A DNA stretch of 64,000 nucleotides from NCBI RefSeq assembly GCF_024346995.1, contig NZ_AP024887.1:1178001-1242000 (forward strand), written 5' to 3'. This DNA comes from Vibrio palustris. Its GTDB lineage: Bacteria > Pseudomonadota > Gammaproteobacteria > Enterobacterales > Vibrionaceae. Below, one piece after another: positions 15,120 to 24,567 of this stretch; the stretch's first letter is position 1, and each line of letters begins with the position of its first letter. A model generated the notes under the pieces. It did not search any database and was not told where the DNA came from. It worked only from the letters and a program-made list of their open reading frames with translations. Made by a program: the position numbers and the translations under genes.

Positions 15120-15860
15120 ATGAAACCAGTAAGTATTGTGATTATCACGTTAAATGAGCAAAAACGTATCAGCCGTTTATTAAGTGATTTAGTAGTGCAG
15201 AACTATCGTAACTTTGAGGTGATTGTCGTTGATTCTGCCAGTGACGATTTAACGGTTAAAATTGCCAAAACCTATGAGCCGCATTTACCGAGTTTACGTG
15301 TGCACAACATGGGTGCACGTGGTGTGAGCTTAGGTCGTAATACGGGTGTCAAATTAGCGCAGCATGATCGAGTGCTATTTCTGGATGCGGATACGCGTTT
15401 AGAGCCGAACTTTCTTGCACAGGCCATGAAGGATATTAATCAACGCCAATTAGATGTGGCCGGTGTGTACCGTAATGTACAGAAAGCGCCGCTGAAATTC
15501 AAAGCCGGTTACGGTGTGTTTAATGCAGGCTTATTCTTGAGCCAGTTCTTTTTTCCAACCGCGGTAGGGGCGTGTTTGTTCTCAACAAAAACCGTGCACC
15601 AAAAGATTGGTGGTTTTGATGAAGAGATTGAGTTGTGTGAGGATTGTGATTACGTAAAACGCGCCGCCAAAACATCGCGCTATAGAATGCTTTCACACTA
15701 TATTGCGTTTGAGTTCGATCCGAGGCGTTTAGTACAAGATGGCTATTTATCGACGGGCGCTTTGTATCTGCGCGCCAATGTACGCCGTTTGATTTTAGGT
15801 GAGATGCATAACCAAGAGATCCCATATCCATTTGGGCATTATCGTGAGCAGTCTCGCTAG
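15120..15860 (+). CDS. Family 2 glycosyltransferase
   Basis: Predicted GT-A fold sugar transferase of 246 residues. The start is the ATG following AAGGA by eight bases, giving MKPVSIVIITLNEQKR. The N-terminal nucleotide-sugar region contains VIITLNE and VVDSASDD, and the DXD metal motif is in VLFLDADTRL (about 97-106). FDEEIELCEDCDYVKR (about 170-185) fits the ED catalytic region. No transmembrane domain is obvious. It is a single gene ended by a strong terminator, with no polysaccharide cluster beside it, so the acceptor is unknown. Confidence 0.85.
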   Translation: MKPVSIVIITLNEQKRISRLLSDLVVQNYRNFEVIVVDSASDDLTVKIAKTYEPHLPSLRVHNMGARGVSLGRNTGVKLAQHDRVLFLDADTRLEPNFLAQAMKDINQRQLDVAGVYRNVQKAPLKFKAGYGVFNAGLFLSQFFFPTAVGACLFSTKTVHQKIGGFDEEIELCEDCDYVKRAAKTSRYRMLSHYIAFEFDPRRLVQDGYLSTGALYLRANVRRLILGEMHNQEIPYPFGHYREQSR

Positions 15861-15967
15861 TACCAAATTCGCGGTGTTTTCACCGATAGGCTAAGAGATG
15901 AGTCCTCTCTTACCATCGACCTATCCTTGATGGGGTGTCCACAAAACGTGATGACGTAACGCGAATA

Positions 15968-16003
15968 AACCTCGAACACCTGCCAGTGTTCGAGGTTTTT
16001 TAT
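15968..16003 (+). terminator. Rho-independent terminator after the glycosyltransferase
   Basis: A 12-bp perfect stem AACCTCGAACAC / GTGTTCGAGGTT with a 6-nt loop, followed by TTTTATT. It sits about 107 bp after the stop. Confidence 0.88.
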
Positions 16004-16033
16004 TGGGTATAGCTCCGTATAAAGAGGGCGGAA

Positions 16034-17401
16034 TCAACCAAGCGATGTATTCGATGCAGCAATCTTGACACGTAAACTGGCTTTGAGCCCACCAAGGCTG
16101 CCGCGCTCTAAAATCAGCTTACCGCGATAACTGTGTGCCATTTCGCTGACAATATTTAAGCCCAGCCCAGTGCCAGGAGTGGTTTCATCAAGGCGGACGC
16201 CGCGCTGTAGCGCTTGATTCATTAACTCGGGGGCGATGCCTGTACCATTATCTTCGATGCATAAGTTAACCCAGCCATCTTGCTCAAGCTCGGTATACAC
16301 ACGAATTAACGAGGTTGACCACTTATACGCGTTTTCGAGTAGATTACCGATCATTTCATCAAAATCAGAACCTTCAACGGCAATGTGTAGATCCGAGTCC
16401 AGCTCATTGACTAAGGTAATGTCACGCTCGGCGTAGACTTTATCAAACGCCATGGCGATAGCATCAATGCGCTCACTCGGATCGGTTTTGACCGATAAAA
16501 TATTACTCGATCCTGCCATACGGGCACGCCCGAGGTGGTAATCAATTTGTGATTGAATTTGGGCGAGCGGTTCAGAGAGACGCTCGCGATCCGCTGGACT
16601 TAATTGAGCAACGTCATTCTTGAGGACGGAAAGCGGTGTTTTGAGCGCATGAGACAAATTACCCGATTGATTTCTGGCGCGTTCTAATAGCTCTTGGTAA
16701 TGAAAAAGTAGTGCGTTTAAATCATCCGCTAAAGGAGAGACCTCTTGTGGATAGCGATTATTCAAACACGATTGATCGCCGTTGCGTAATGCGGCTAATT
16801 CTCGTTGCATACGTTTTAATGGCAGTAACGACCAAGATACTTGAATACTAATAAAGAGTAAGATGCCGAAAAAAAGCAGCCCAAGAATGGTCCACAGTTG
16901 TCCCATAATTTGCTGTATTGTGCTTTGCATTGGGGCTTGGTCGATGCCAACGGTGATATGAATACCATGGGAAACATTGGGCAAGTAAATGGTCCGGCTG
17001 AGTGTCAGTAACGGTTCATTGCGTGCGCCTTTCACGACGGGTTTGAGATCAGAGTCATCGGTGTGCAGGGTTTTATCCCATAGCGAGCGCGAACGTAATT
17101 GATCCTTGTCTAGCGATGCGCTCCAGTAATAGCCGCTATAAGGTTGGCTATAACGAGGATCGGATAGCCGAGTCGGAAGCAGTAGGTGGCCTTTTGGATC
17201 GGTCCGAAGGTTGGCGGTAATTTCATCTAACGCTAAACGCATTTGCTCTTGCGTACTTTCGACGAGGTAGTTTTTGACTAATGAGGGAATTAAATATCCC
17301 GCCGCGACTACCATAATACTAACCCAAAGCGTGGCGGCCCATAAAAAACGACTTTTCAGGCTGAGTTGTTTTTTCGCGCCGTCCGTATGTTTATTCTGCA
17401 T
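16034..17401 (-). CDS. carS: Sensor histidine kinase, CarS/VprB-like
   Basis: Membrane histidine kinase of 455 residues. Two membrane helices (about 17-40 and 168-190) flank a periplasmic sensor domain of about 130 residues, followed by a short HAMP-like linker, the H-box LSHALKTPLSVLKND (His251), and an ATPase domain with N-box (GNLLENAYKWS), G1 (EDNGTGIA) and G2 (TPGTGLGLNIV). It overlaps the upstream response-regulator gene by 11 bp. The pair plus the adjacent PepSY protein resembles Vibrio CarRS (VprAB), which controls glycine modification of lipid A; this assignment is inferred from architecture and context. Confidence 0.8.
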   Translation of the reverse strand: MQNKHTDGAKKQLSLKSRFLWAATLWVSIMVVAAGYLIPSLVKNYLVESTQEQMRLALDEITANLRTDPKGHLLLPTRLSDPRYSQPYSGYYWSASLDKDQLRSRSLWDKTLHTDDSDLKPVVKGARNEPLLTLSRTIYLPNVSHGIHITVGIDQAPMQSTIQQIMGQLWTILGLLFFGILLFISIQVSWSLLPLKRMQRELAALRNGDQSCLNNRYPQEVSPLADDLNALLFHYQELLERARNQSGNLSHALKTPLSVLKNDVAQLSPADRERLSEPLAQIQSQIDYHLGRARMAGSSNILSVKTDPSERIDAIAMAFDKVYAERDITLVNELDSDLHIAVEGSDFDEMIGNLLENAYKWSTSLIRVYTELEQDGWVNLCIEDNGTGIAPELMNQALQRGVRLDETTPGTGLGLNIVSEMAHSYRGKLILERGSLGGLKASLRVKIAASNTSLG

Positions 17402-18050
17402 GCAGTTGATAACCTAAGCCACGGACTGTTTTGATAATGTTAGGCGCTATTTTGCGTCGAATGCGCCCAATAAACACTTCGATGGTGTTAGAGTCACGAT
17501 CGAAATCTTGTTTATAAATGTGTTCAACTAGCTCGGTACGCGAGATGACTTTATCGGCGTTATGCATAAAGTAGGCAATGACTTTGTATTCAAGGGCGGT
17601 CAAACTGACGGGGGTACCTTGCCACATAACTTTAGAGCTGCGCGTATCTAAGCTGAGATCGCCCACTTGTAAAATAGGGGAGGCGTTACCTGAAGCGCGG
17701 CGTAACTGAGCACGGATGCGGGCAATCAGTTCAACTACTTCAAAAGGTTTGGTTAAATAGTCATCGGCTCCGGCATTGAGCCCTTCAACTCGCTGGGTCA
17801 GGTTATCTCGGGCACTTAATACCACAACCGGGGTGTTAATGTTTTCATCACGCATACTTTTTAATACGGTGAGACCGTCGAGTTTCGGTAATCCGAGATC
17901 GAGAACAATGACGTCCCATTCTTCCGATGTTGCTCGGTAAAGGGCATCCACACCATCTTGTGAGAGCTCAGGGACCCAATCGTGGCTTTCTAAGGTTTCA
18001 ATGATTTGTTGGCCTAGGCGAACATCGTCTTCTACAACGAGTATTTTCAT
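17391..18050 (-). CDS. carR: OmpR-family response regulator, CarR/VprA-like
   Basis: DNA-binding response regulator of 219 residues. The receiver domain has the acidic pocket (EDD at 7-9), the phosphoacceptor Asp51 in VLDLGLPKLDG, and the conserved Lys in LTKPFEVVEL. The C-terminal winged helix has LTALEYKVI and DSNTIEVFIGRIRRKI, typical of the OmpR/PhoB class. It is co-transcribed with the kinase, overlapping it by 11 bp, and follows a PepSY-domain protein gene by 16 bp. The CarR/VprA name is by resemblance and arrangement only. Confidence 0.82.
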   Translation of the reverse strand: MKILVVEDDVRLGQQIIETLESHDWVPELSQDGVDALYRATSEEWDVIVLDLGLPKLDGLTVLKSMRDENINTPVVVLSARDNLTQRVEGLNAGADDYLTKPFEVVELIARIRAQLRRASGNASPILQVGDLSLDTRSSKVMWQGTPVSLTALEYKVIAYFMHNADKVISRTELVEHIYKQDFDRDSNTIEVFIGRIRRKIAPNIIKTVRGLGYQLHAE

Positions 18051-18066
18051 GATTTTCCACTGTGTT

Positions 18067-18456
18067 TTATTTGATGAGAGCCATTACATTACGTCCGCGT
18101 ATGGCGCTCATATGCAATGACTGGGCATTATAACTCACGTTATACACGCTATTTTGATAAACAAGCTTAAGTTCGTACACCCATTGTTGGTTGTTTTTAT
18201 TGAGTTCGACTTTAATCACTCGCCCATGTAATTGTTGATCCACTTTGGCATACAAAGCAGAAAAGGGGTGAATGTCCCCATCTTTGACGGCTTGATAGAC
18301 TTTTTGTTGATCTTCGCTGATTTCAACTTGTGTCCCATTCGGTGCATCATAGAGATCCAGTGCGGGTGAGGGAAAATGGTCATTGGCCCATGCAGATAAT
18401 GGTAACCCGATGAGTATTGTTGGCAATAAGCACATTTTCAAATGTTTCATCCGCAT
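18067..18456 (-). CDS. Periplasmic PepSY-domain protein
   Basis: An exported protein of 129 residues with a signal peptide (MRMKHLKMCLLPTILIGL, cleavage near SAWA-ND) and a C-terminal PepSY-like domain (about 50-125: VYQAVKDGDI through VYNVSYNAQSLHM). The start ATG at 18456 is chosen because AAGAAGG precedes it by eight bases; a GTG three codons upstream is also possible. As the first gene of the two-component operon, it may modulate the kinase's sensor domain, but that role is inference. Confidence 0.75.
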   Translation of the reverse strand: MRMKHLKMCLLPTILIGLPLSAWANDHFPSPALDLYDAPNGTQVEISEDQQKVYQAVKDGDIHPFSALYAKVDQQLHGRVIKVELNKNNQQWVYELKLVYQNSVYNVSYNAQSLHMSAIRGRNVMALIK

Positions 18457-18582
18457 AGAGAGCACCTTCTTAGTCGCTGGTGGTCAATGTCTGCCTGTCT
18501 AGTGACAACCGACACTGATGACACACACCAGTATTAGCATGAATGCCTAGCATAGCGTGGTGAATATGAATCAGAGCTGAAT

Positions 18583-20346
18583 TTATCCGTTGTCTGCTAA
18601 TAATAGGGTTTCATCTGTCGGTCGTTCAAACAGTTTATCGCGAATGGTCCAGAAGCGCCCCTTTTTATGGGCAATAATGATTTCTGGTGGACGAAACCGA
18701 TGCTCCTGCTGGACAATCTTTGTCGGTGCAGTATCGGTAAATGGCCGATGTCTATCCACTAATTGTGGGTTAACAAAGCGTTGTAAAAAGTTGTTTTTTT
18801 GCGTTTTATTGCTCAGTGGCCACACTTCACTGATTTCGGCATCTTGATCGCTTTGATAAATGACTTTCAGTTGGGGCTTACCGTATTGGTTTTTCCCCGC
18901 TTCCATACGTTGGTCCACACAATTGATGATCATGGCATCTTTGAGTTTTAAGGCTTCGCGTAATTTTTTATCAGGGTCGACTAATACCGCTTCACAAGCG
19001 TGGCAGCGACGAGCTGCAATATCATTGTCGGCGCCACATTCCCCGCAGAATTTAGCGCGAAAACGATAGCCACATTCTTCTTTTTCACCCGTCTCTTCGT
19101 CTTCAAAGTAGCCCTGACAGCGGCGTCCGAAATGTTCAATCAGAAAGCCATTCGCATCGAGCTTGCCCCAAAAGTTATTGTTAAATCCGCAAGCAGGACA
19201 GGGGATAGTGACAATCTCACTGTCTGAATCTGGTGGCGGTTCGCCCACTTCTGGTTGAAATAAATCGTAATGGTTACCGGCGTATTCAAGGACGAGACAC
19301 TCGCTTTTTCCGGGAGATAAACGCAAGCCTCGTCCGACAATTTGTTGATATAAACTGATCGATTCTGTTGGGCGTAAAATCGCAATTAGATCCACATGAG
19401 GGGCATCAAAGCCGGTAGTGAGCACGGAGACATTGACTAAGTATTTTAATTGTTGTTGTTTAAAGCGTTCAATAATATCGTCACGGTCATCAGCCGTCGT
19501 ATCACCAATGACCAGCGCCGATTCGTGCTCAGGTAAATAGCCCAGAATTTCTTTGGCATGATCAACGGTTGAGGCAAAAATCATCACCCCTTTTCTGTCT
19601 TGGGCGTAATCCATGACTTGCTCAATAATGGCTGGGGTTGCACGCTGGGATTCTTTTAAGACCGAGTTTAAATCGTCTTGTTTGTAGTAACCATTGGCAG
19701 AGGGGCGTATGGATGAGAAATCATACCCTAATACTGCCATATCTAAGATGCGAGCGGGCGTGAGAAATCCTTCGTCTAATAGATAACGAATCGGTAACTC
19801 GAAAATACAATCATGAAAAAAACGCGGCTGCTCGGTTCGCACTTGGCCGCGCGTGTGATAGCGGTAAATCCAGCCCATATCTAAACGGTAAGGGGTGGCG
19901 GTGAGCCCGAGCACTTTGATGTTCGGGTTCACGGTTTGTAGGTGCGCAATGGCTTTACGATACGCGCTATTTTCATTGTCAGGAACGCGATGGCATTCAT
20001 CGATGACCAATAAGGAAAATTGTTCGCGAAAGGCGTCGAGATCATTAACCATCGATTGCACCGAGGCAAACACAACTTTCTCATCGGTTTCTTTTCGCCC
20101 TAAACCGGCGGAGAAAATCGCCGCTTTGAGATCGTAACTCTCATATTTGGCGTGATTTTGTTCCACGAGTTCTTTGACATGGGTGAGTACTAAAACTCGC
20201 CCTTTCGCTAGCCTTGCGAGCTCGGCGATCACTAAACTCTTACCGGCACCGGTTGGCAATACAATCACCGCTGGTGTCGTATGATGGCGAAAATAATGGA
20301 TCACGGCTTTGACCGAGTCACTTTGATAGGGGCGTAATTGATACAT
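18583..20346 (-). CDS. radD: DEAD/DEAH-family helicase RadD (YejH)
   Basis: Superfamily 2 ATPase involved in DNA double-strand break repair in E. coli, 587 residues, about the length of E. coli RadD. The start is MYQLRPYQSDSV; ten further in-frame codons upstream look unconserved. Motif I is VLPTGAGKS (about 29-37), motif II VIDECHR, motif III GLTATP, and motif VI QIVGRGLR. The C-terminal region holds zinc-binding cysteine pairs (CPACG, CGECG, CHACE) as in RadD. It is divergent from rsuA across an 82-bp gap, matching the E. coli arrangement. Confidence 0.93.
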   Translation of the reverse strand: MYQLRPYQSDSVKAVIHYFRHHTTPAVIVLPTGAGKSLVIAELARLAKGRVLVLTHVKELVEQNHAKYESYDLKAAIFSAGLGRKETDEKVVFASVQSMVNDLDAFREQFSLLVIDECHRVPDNENSAYRKAIAHLQTVNPNIKVLGLTATPYRLDMGWIYRYHTRGQVRTEQPRFFHDCIFELPIRYLLDEGFLTPARILDMAVLGYDFSSIRPSANGYYKQDDLNSVLKESQRATPAIIEQVMDYAQDRKGVMIFASTVDHAKEILGYLPEHESALVIGDTTADDRDDIIERFKQQQLKYLVNVSVLTTGFDAPHVDLIAILRPTESISLYQQIVGRGLRLSPGKSECLVLEYAGNHYDLFQPEVGEPPPDSDSEIVTIPCPACGFNNNFWGKLDANGFLIEHFGRRCQGYFEDEETGEKEECGYRFRAKFCGECGADNDIAARRCHACEAVLVDPDKKLREALKLKDAMIINCVDQRMEAGKNQYGKPQLKVIYQSDQDAEISEVWPLSNKTQKNNFLQRFVNPQLVDRHRPFTDTAPTKIVQQEHRFRPPEIIIAHKKGRFWTIRDKLFERPTDETLLLADNG

Positions 20347-20428
20347 GATTGAAATAAATTCTGTGAAATGGCTCAACTAATTGAATTAGGATAGGTATAA
20401 TACCTGACTTAAAGCAGATGAGGTATGC

Positions 20429-21124
20429 ATGCGTTTAGATAAATTTTTGTGTGATGCGTTAGGCGTGACACGTAAAGAAGCCACCATGCTTCTAAAAAGT
20501 GGTGATATCAAGGTCAATGGTTCTGTTCTAAAAAAAGGAGCCGTCCATGTGACCGATGAATGTACCGTGCAGTGGGACGAGCGTGAACTTGTCTTGTCGG
20601 GACCTCGTTACATTATGCTAAATAAACCGCAAGGGTTTGTGTGTACACATGTCGACGATTATAACGATACGGCTTTTGTGTTGTTAGAAGAAGCAAACAT
20701 GAAAGATTTACACTTTGCTGGCCGTTTAGATGCCGATACAACGGGGTTGGTATTGATTACTGATGACGGTCAATGGTCACATCGGGTGACATCACCTAAG
20801 CATAAGTGTGAGAAAACATACCGCGTATGGCTTGCCGATCCGGTGCAAACGGATTACGAGCAGCAATTTGCTGATGGTATTGAATTACGTAATGAGCGTG
20901 ACAAAACCTTACCTGCAAAATTAGAGGTGGTAGATGAAACGCAAGTGTTGCTGACAATTCATGAAGGTAAATACCACCAAGTGAAGCGTATGTTTGCGGC
21001 ATTGGGTAACAAGGTTGTCGGTCTGCATCGTGAGCGTGTTGGTGCGATTATACTTGATGACGATTTAGAACCGGGTGATTACCGTTTCTTAACCGAGGAC
21101 GAAGTAAACTCGGTGTGGCGTTAA
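20429..21124 (+). CDS. rsuA: 16S rRNA pseudouridine-516 synthase RsuA
   Basis: Isomerises U516 of 16S rRNA to pseudouridine. It has 231 residues. The N-terminal S4 domain (MRLDKFLCDALGVTRKEA) is followed by the RsuA/RluB catalytic domain with the GRLDADTTGLVLITDDG motif, in which the Asp of RLDADT is the nucleophile. The late motif KYHQVKRMFAALGNKV is also present. It is followed by a clear terminator and then the Bcr-type exporter, the same order as in E. coli. Confidence 0.95.
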   Translation: MRLDKFLCDALGVTRKEATMLLKSGDIKVNGSVLKKGAVHVTDECTVQWDERELVLSGPRYIMLNKPQGFVCTHVDDYNDTAFVLLEEANMKDLHFAGRLDADTTGLVLITDDGQWSHRVTSPKHKCEKTYRVWLADPVQTDYEQQFADGIELRNERDKTLPAKLEVVDETQVLLTIHEGKYHQVKRMFAALGNKVVGLHRERVGAIILDDDLEPGDYRFLTEDEVNSVWR

Positions 21125-21193
21125 GCCTTAACGATACCAGTGTTGCCGTTTTCTGATGGAGATAGCGATAGCACTGCTCATCAACGATTAGCA

Positions 21194-21226
21194 TGAAGTG
21201 GTGTGTTCGCACCACTTCATTTTTTT
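21194..21226 (+). terminator. Rho-independent terminator after rsuA
   Basis: TGAAGTGGTG pairs with CACCACTTCA around a 6-nt loop, followed by a run of seven T. It ends only nine bases before the start of the exporter gene, so some read-through or a promoter within the gap is needed for the next gene. Confidence 0.85.
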
Positions 21227-21234
21227 GGAGATTT

Positions 21235-22434
21235 ATGAATTCAACAACATCAAATTCCCAGTCTCATATCGGACTTCTCATGTTTATTGTCCTGGGCTCC
21301 ATCGGTGCATTAACGCCGTTGGCGATTGATATGTATTTACCGGCAATGCCAGACATCGCGAAAGATTTTGGCGTGACATCAGGCGCGGTGCAGGTGACAT
21401 TGACTGTCTATACCGCAGGCTTTGCTCTTGGTCAGTTAATTCATGGGCCATTGGCCGATAGTTACGGACGTCGTCCGGTCATGATTATTGGCACCATTTT
21501 ATTTGCTCTTGCTGCCATGACTTGCGCTACTGCTGAAAGCGTGATTGAGCTGACATGGGTGCGTGCGGCGCAAGGTTTTGCTGGTGCGGCAGCGGCGGTA
21601 GTGATTCAGGCTGTGGTGCGCGACATGTTTGATCGTGAAGATTTTGCGCGTGCGATGTCATTTGTGACCTTAGTTGTGACGCTCGCGCCATTGCTGGCGC
21701 CAATGATAGGTGGGCACTTGGCCGTATGGTACGGCTGGCGCGCGGTGTTTTGGGTATTAACCCTTTTTTCATTGCTGGTTATTGCTTTGGTGTTATGGAA
21801 GATTCCTGAAACATTGAAAGCGGAAAACCGTCAACCTGTTCATTTAATGAATACGCTACGCCACTATAAAACTTTGCTCACCAATCCTCAGGCCATGGGA
21901 TTGATTTTATCTGGAGCCTTCTCTTTTTCTGGTATGTTTGCGTTTTTAACGGCAGGATCGTTTGTTTATATTGATTTATTCCATGTAACGCCGAATGAGT
22001 TCGGTTATTTATTTGGTTTAAATATTGTAGCGTTGATCATTTTTACCATTATTAATGGTCGTTTGGTTAAAAAAGTCGGCTCGCATGCCATGCTGCGTTT
22101 TGGGTTAGTGGTGCAATTACTGGCTGGAACGGGTCTGTTCGTTGGCTGGTGGCTTAACCTCGGTTTGTGGGGGATGGTGCCTTTTGTCGTCATGTTTATT
22201 GGTACGATTTCGACCATCGGCAGTAATTCGATGGGGCTGTTACTCAGTGGTTATCCCCACATGGCGGGAACGGCTTCTTCAATGGCGGGCACATTACGGT
22301 TTGGTATTGGTTCTTTAGTGGGAACCTTAGTCGCCGCGCTGCCTGATGGCGTACAATGGCCGATGATTGTGGTTATGGCCGGATGTTCGCTCCTCTCTGG
22401 TGGACTTTATTGGCTGTTTGGAAGAAATGCATAA
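21235..22434 (+). CDS. bcr: Bcr/CflA-family multidrug efflux MFS transporter
   Basis: Twelve-helix major facilitator exporter, 399 residues, of the Bcr/CflA drug:H+ antiporter group (bicyclomycin and related substrates in E. coli). The start is the ATG after TTGGAG. The motif LTPLAIDMYLPAMP in the first helix is diagnostic of the subgroup, and loop 2-3 carries GPLADSYGRRPV. Its stop overlaps the start of the DUF2913-like gene (TAATG). Neighbourhood order rsuA-bcr agrees with E. coli. The substrate range is not visible from sequence. Confidence 0.9.
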   Translation: MNSTTSNSQSHIGLLMFIVLGSIGALTPLAIDMYLPAMPDIAKDFGVTSGAVQVTLTVYTAGFALGQLIHGPLADSYGRRPVMIIGTILFALAAMTCATAESVIELTWVRAAQGFAGAAAAVVIQAVVRDMFDREDFARAMSFVTLVVTLAPLLAPMIGGHLAVWYGWRAVFWVLTLFSLLVIALVLWKIPETLKAENRQPVHLMNTLRHYKTLLTNPQAMGLILSGAFSFSGMFAFLTAGSFVYIDLFHVTPNEFGYLFGLNIVALIIFTIINGRLVKKVGSHAMLRFGLVVQLLAGTGLFVGWWLNLGLWGMVPFVVMFIGTISTIGSNSMGLLLSGYPHMAGTASSMAGTLRFGIGSLVGTLVAALPDGVQWPMIVVMAGCSLLSGGLYWLFGRNA

Positions 22435-23084
22435 TGACTGATTATTATTTAGAAATTCAAAATGTGGTGAACTCGGCATTAGCCGAATTGGACGCGGAGC
22501 ACGCGGCAGGTAAGTTGGTTGACGCACCGGTGGCCAATAACCACTTTTTGGTACGTTGGGTAACAAAAGCGCTTAAAAGTCAGCGTTTTGACCGCTGTGT
22601 CCGTGACGATTTAGTGCGCTGGCAAAAAGCCGGACGTTCGCAAGGCAATGATTCACATTTATTGCCGACGTTTCGTCGGATCGCGGCGTATTATGCTCAG
22701 TGTTACGCTCAACCTGTGACCATTACCGACCAAAAAATCGAAGCCTTTTTGGATGAGATGGAAGGGCTAGGGTGGGAAGTATCCACGTCAGAGCCGATTG
22801 TTGGGCAGCGTAAAGTCCAAATTTATACCGATGGGCAAAACTCGTTAGCCTTGTGTGCGGATCAATGTGATAGCTGTTTTGATGGCGAAGTGCTTGTTCG
22901 TCCAATGAGCTGGTTTGTCCGCGGGAATCACCAAGCGTTTATTGAATTAGCCTCTAATGCGGGCTTTGTTTTGCACAAACAAACCGATTATAAATCTGTG
23001 GTTAAATATCATGGAGAATATCAAATATTCCCTGGTAACCAAGGCTTACAGCTGGCTGAAATTCCGTTAAGTTTCCAAGCGTAA
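22434..23084 (+). CDS. DUF2913-like cytoplasmic protein
   Basis: A soluble protein of 216 residues, starting at the ATG that overlaps the exporter stop. It resembles the Vibrionaceae DUF2913 family of unknown function: a helical N-terminal half with NNHFLVRWVTKALK, and a C-terminal half with VQIYTDGQNSLALCADQCD and PMSWFVRGNHQAFIE. Four cysteines cluster in the second half but do not form an obvious metal motif. It is translationally coupled to bcr. Family assignment is from memory of the sequence pattern, and the function is unknown. Confidence 0.65.
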   Translation: MTDYYLEIQNVVNSALAELDAEHAAGKLVDAPVANNHFLVRWVTKALKSQRFDRCVRDDLVRWQKAGRSQGNDSHLLPTFRRIAAYYAQCYAQPVTITDQKIEAFLDEMEGLGWEVSTSEPIVGQRKVQIYTDGQNSLALCADQCDSCFDGEVLVRPMSWFVRGNHQAFIELASNAGFVLHKQTDYKSVVKYHGEYQIFPGNQGLQLAEIPLSFQA

Positions 23085-23121
23085 TGTGGTAAGGGCAATG
23101 CTGAGACTCGTTTATTGAGGA

Positions 23122-24567
23122 TCAGCATTGCTCATTGTCTAATGCACGTGCTTTTTTCTCAATGACTCTTACCATACCGCGAAAAATAAAGACGTGTGCA
23201 GGCATCATAGCAAACCAATATAATAAGCCACGACATCCTTTAGGGTGCCACCAAGCACGAATGTCTAATTTTCGCTGCTCATTTTCTTCTCTAATCGTAA
23301 ATTCTAGACGACCTAACCCTGGCGCGCGTAGCCCAAATAATAGTGATAAAAACTGTTTAGGCTGGCACCGGATCACTTTCCAAGAGTCAATATAATCCCC
23401 CACCTGTAATTCTGGCCCTGGTGGACTGCGCCTGATTGGGCGTCCCGCCCCAACGAAAATATCTAACCACTCTCGTAATCGCCATAATGGATTCGCGTAA
23501 AAATAGCCCTGCTGCCGACTGCCCGTTTGTTGAATTATTTGCCAGAGCGCTTCAGCAGATACTTGCGTAGAGAGAGAGGCGCCAGCTTGTTTAGGGTAAT
23601 ACCCAAATCCTGGTTGCCAGCGATTAATCGCGACAGGATCGTACCCCCAAACTTTACGGCGAATAAACTCGCCATCTTGCGCGATAGCGGCCGAGGATGC
23701 CTCGGTATAGGTAAGCAAACGTTGTGGGTAGCGCATGGAGATGGGCGTAGCATGGGCAATAAAATCGTGCTCTAAGCCGCCGAGTAACGCTTTTCCAATC
23801 GGGGCCGGAACAGAGGTGATAACAGAGAGCCAATGGGAAGCCATGTTGGGGGAGAGTAAGGCGGTAGACCATAAGCGATAGGGCTTACCCGTTAAATGAC
23901 ATAAGATCTTAAACTGTTCTCGGTAACTGACAATACTGGGCCCACCGACGTCGAAAGTTTGATGATCATTAGGCGGATCGAGTACCAGTGCCAGTAAATA
24001 GTGATTGAGATTATCGAGCGCAATCGGATTTGCTTTCGCATCTACCCATTTGGGCGTAATCAGAATAGGCAGGTTATAAACAAAATCACGCATGATTTCA
24101 AAAGCCGCCGACCCTGGGCCGATAATGATACCGGCACGTAGCTCACTGATTGGAACCCCACTGTTTCTGAGTATTACCCCTGTTTGGCGACGCGCGTCCA
24201 CATGGGCTGATGTACCGTGTTTGGGCTGGAGAGCGCTAAGGTAAATTACATGCTGTACATGGCTATGTCGCAGGGCATTACAGACATTCTGAGCAAGAGA
24301 TAATTCATAGTCGATAAAGTGATCGCCATGAGACATACCATGAACAAGGAAGAATACGGTATCAAAGTCGGGAATACAGGCATGTACCGCGGCATCATCA
24401 GCTAAATCTAAGGCGATTAGTGATAGATTTGGATGGTCGGTAAAGCGTTTTTCTAATGTTTCGCGGTGCCGAGCGGCAGCCGTCACATGATGGCCTTGGG
24501 AGAGCAATAATGGCACAAGCTGAGAGCCAATATAGCCTGAGGCACCAAGAACGATAATTTGCTTCAT
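23122..24567 (-). CDS. SDR-family NAD(P)-binding protein with DUF2867 domain
   Basis: A two-domain protein of 481 residues. The N-terminal extended/atypical SDR domain (about 1-300) begins with the dinucleotide motif VLGASGYIGSQL (about 5-16). The C-terminal ~160 residues match DUF2867, including FGLRAPGLGRLEFTIR and KLDIRAWWHPKGCRGLLYW. Such fusions occur in proteobacteria with unknown substrate. It is a single minus-strand gene, convergent with the DUF2913-like gene; a 10-bp stem (GCAATGCTGA, 23095-23104) spans the junction. The upstream ~400 bp separates it from a divergent ABC operon. Confidence 0.8.
   Translation of the reverse strand: MKQIIVLGASGYIGSQLVPLLLSQGHHVTAAARHRETLEKRFTDHPNLSLIALDLADDAAVHACIPDFDTVFFLVHGMSHGDHFIDYELSLAQNVCNALRHSHVQHVIYLSALQPKHGTSAHVDARRQTGVILRNSGVPISELRAGIIIGPGSAAFEIMRDFVYNLPILITPKWVDAKANPIALDNLNHYLLALVLDPPNDHQTFDVGGPSIVSYREQFKILCHLTGKPYRLWSTALLSPNMASHWLSVITSVPAPIGKALLGGLEHDFIAHATPISMRYPQRLLTYTEASSAAIAQDGEFIRRKVWGYDPVAINRWQPGFGYYPKQAGASLSTQVSAEALWQIIQQTGSRQQGYFYANPLWRLREWLDIFVGAGRPIRRSPPGPELQVGDYIDSWKVIRCQPKQFLSLLFGLRAPGLGRLEFTIREENEQRKLDIRAWWHPKGCRGLLYWFAMMPAHVFIFRGMVRVIEKKARALDNEQC

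Noticed and set aside
15520..15831. 103-aa minus-strand frame inside the glycosyltransferase
   Set aside because: Antisense shadow of a well-supported gene.
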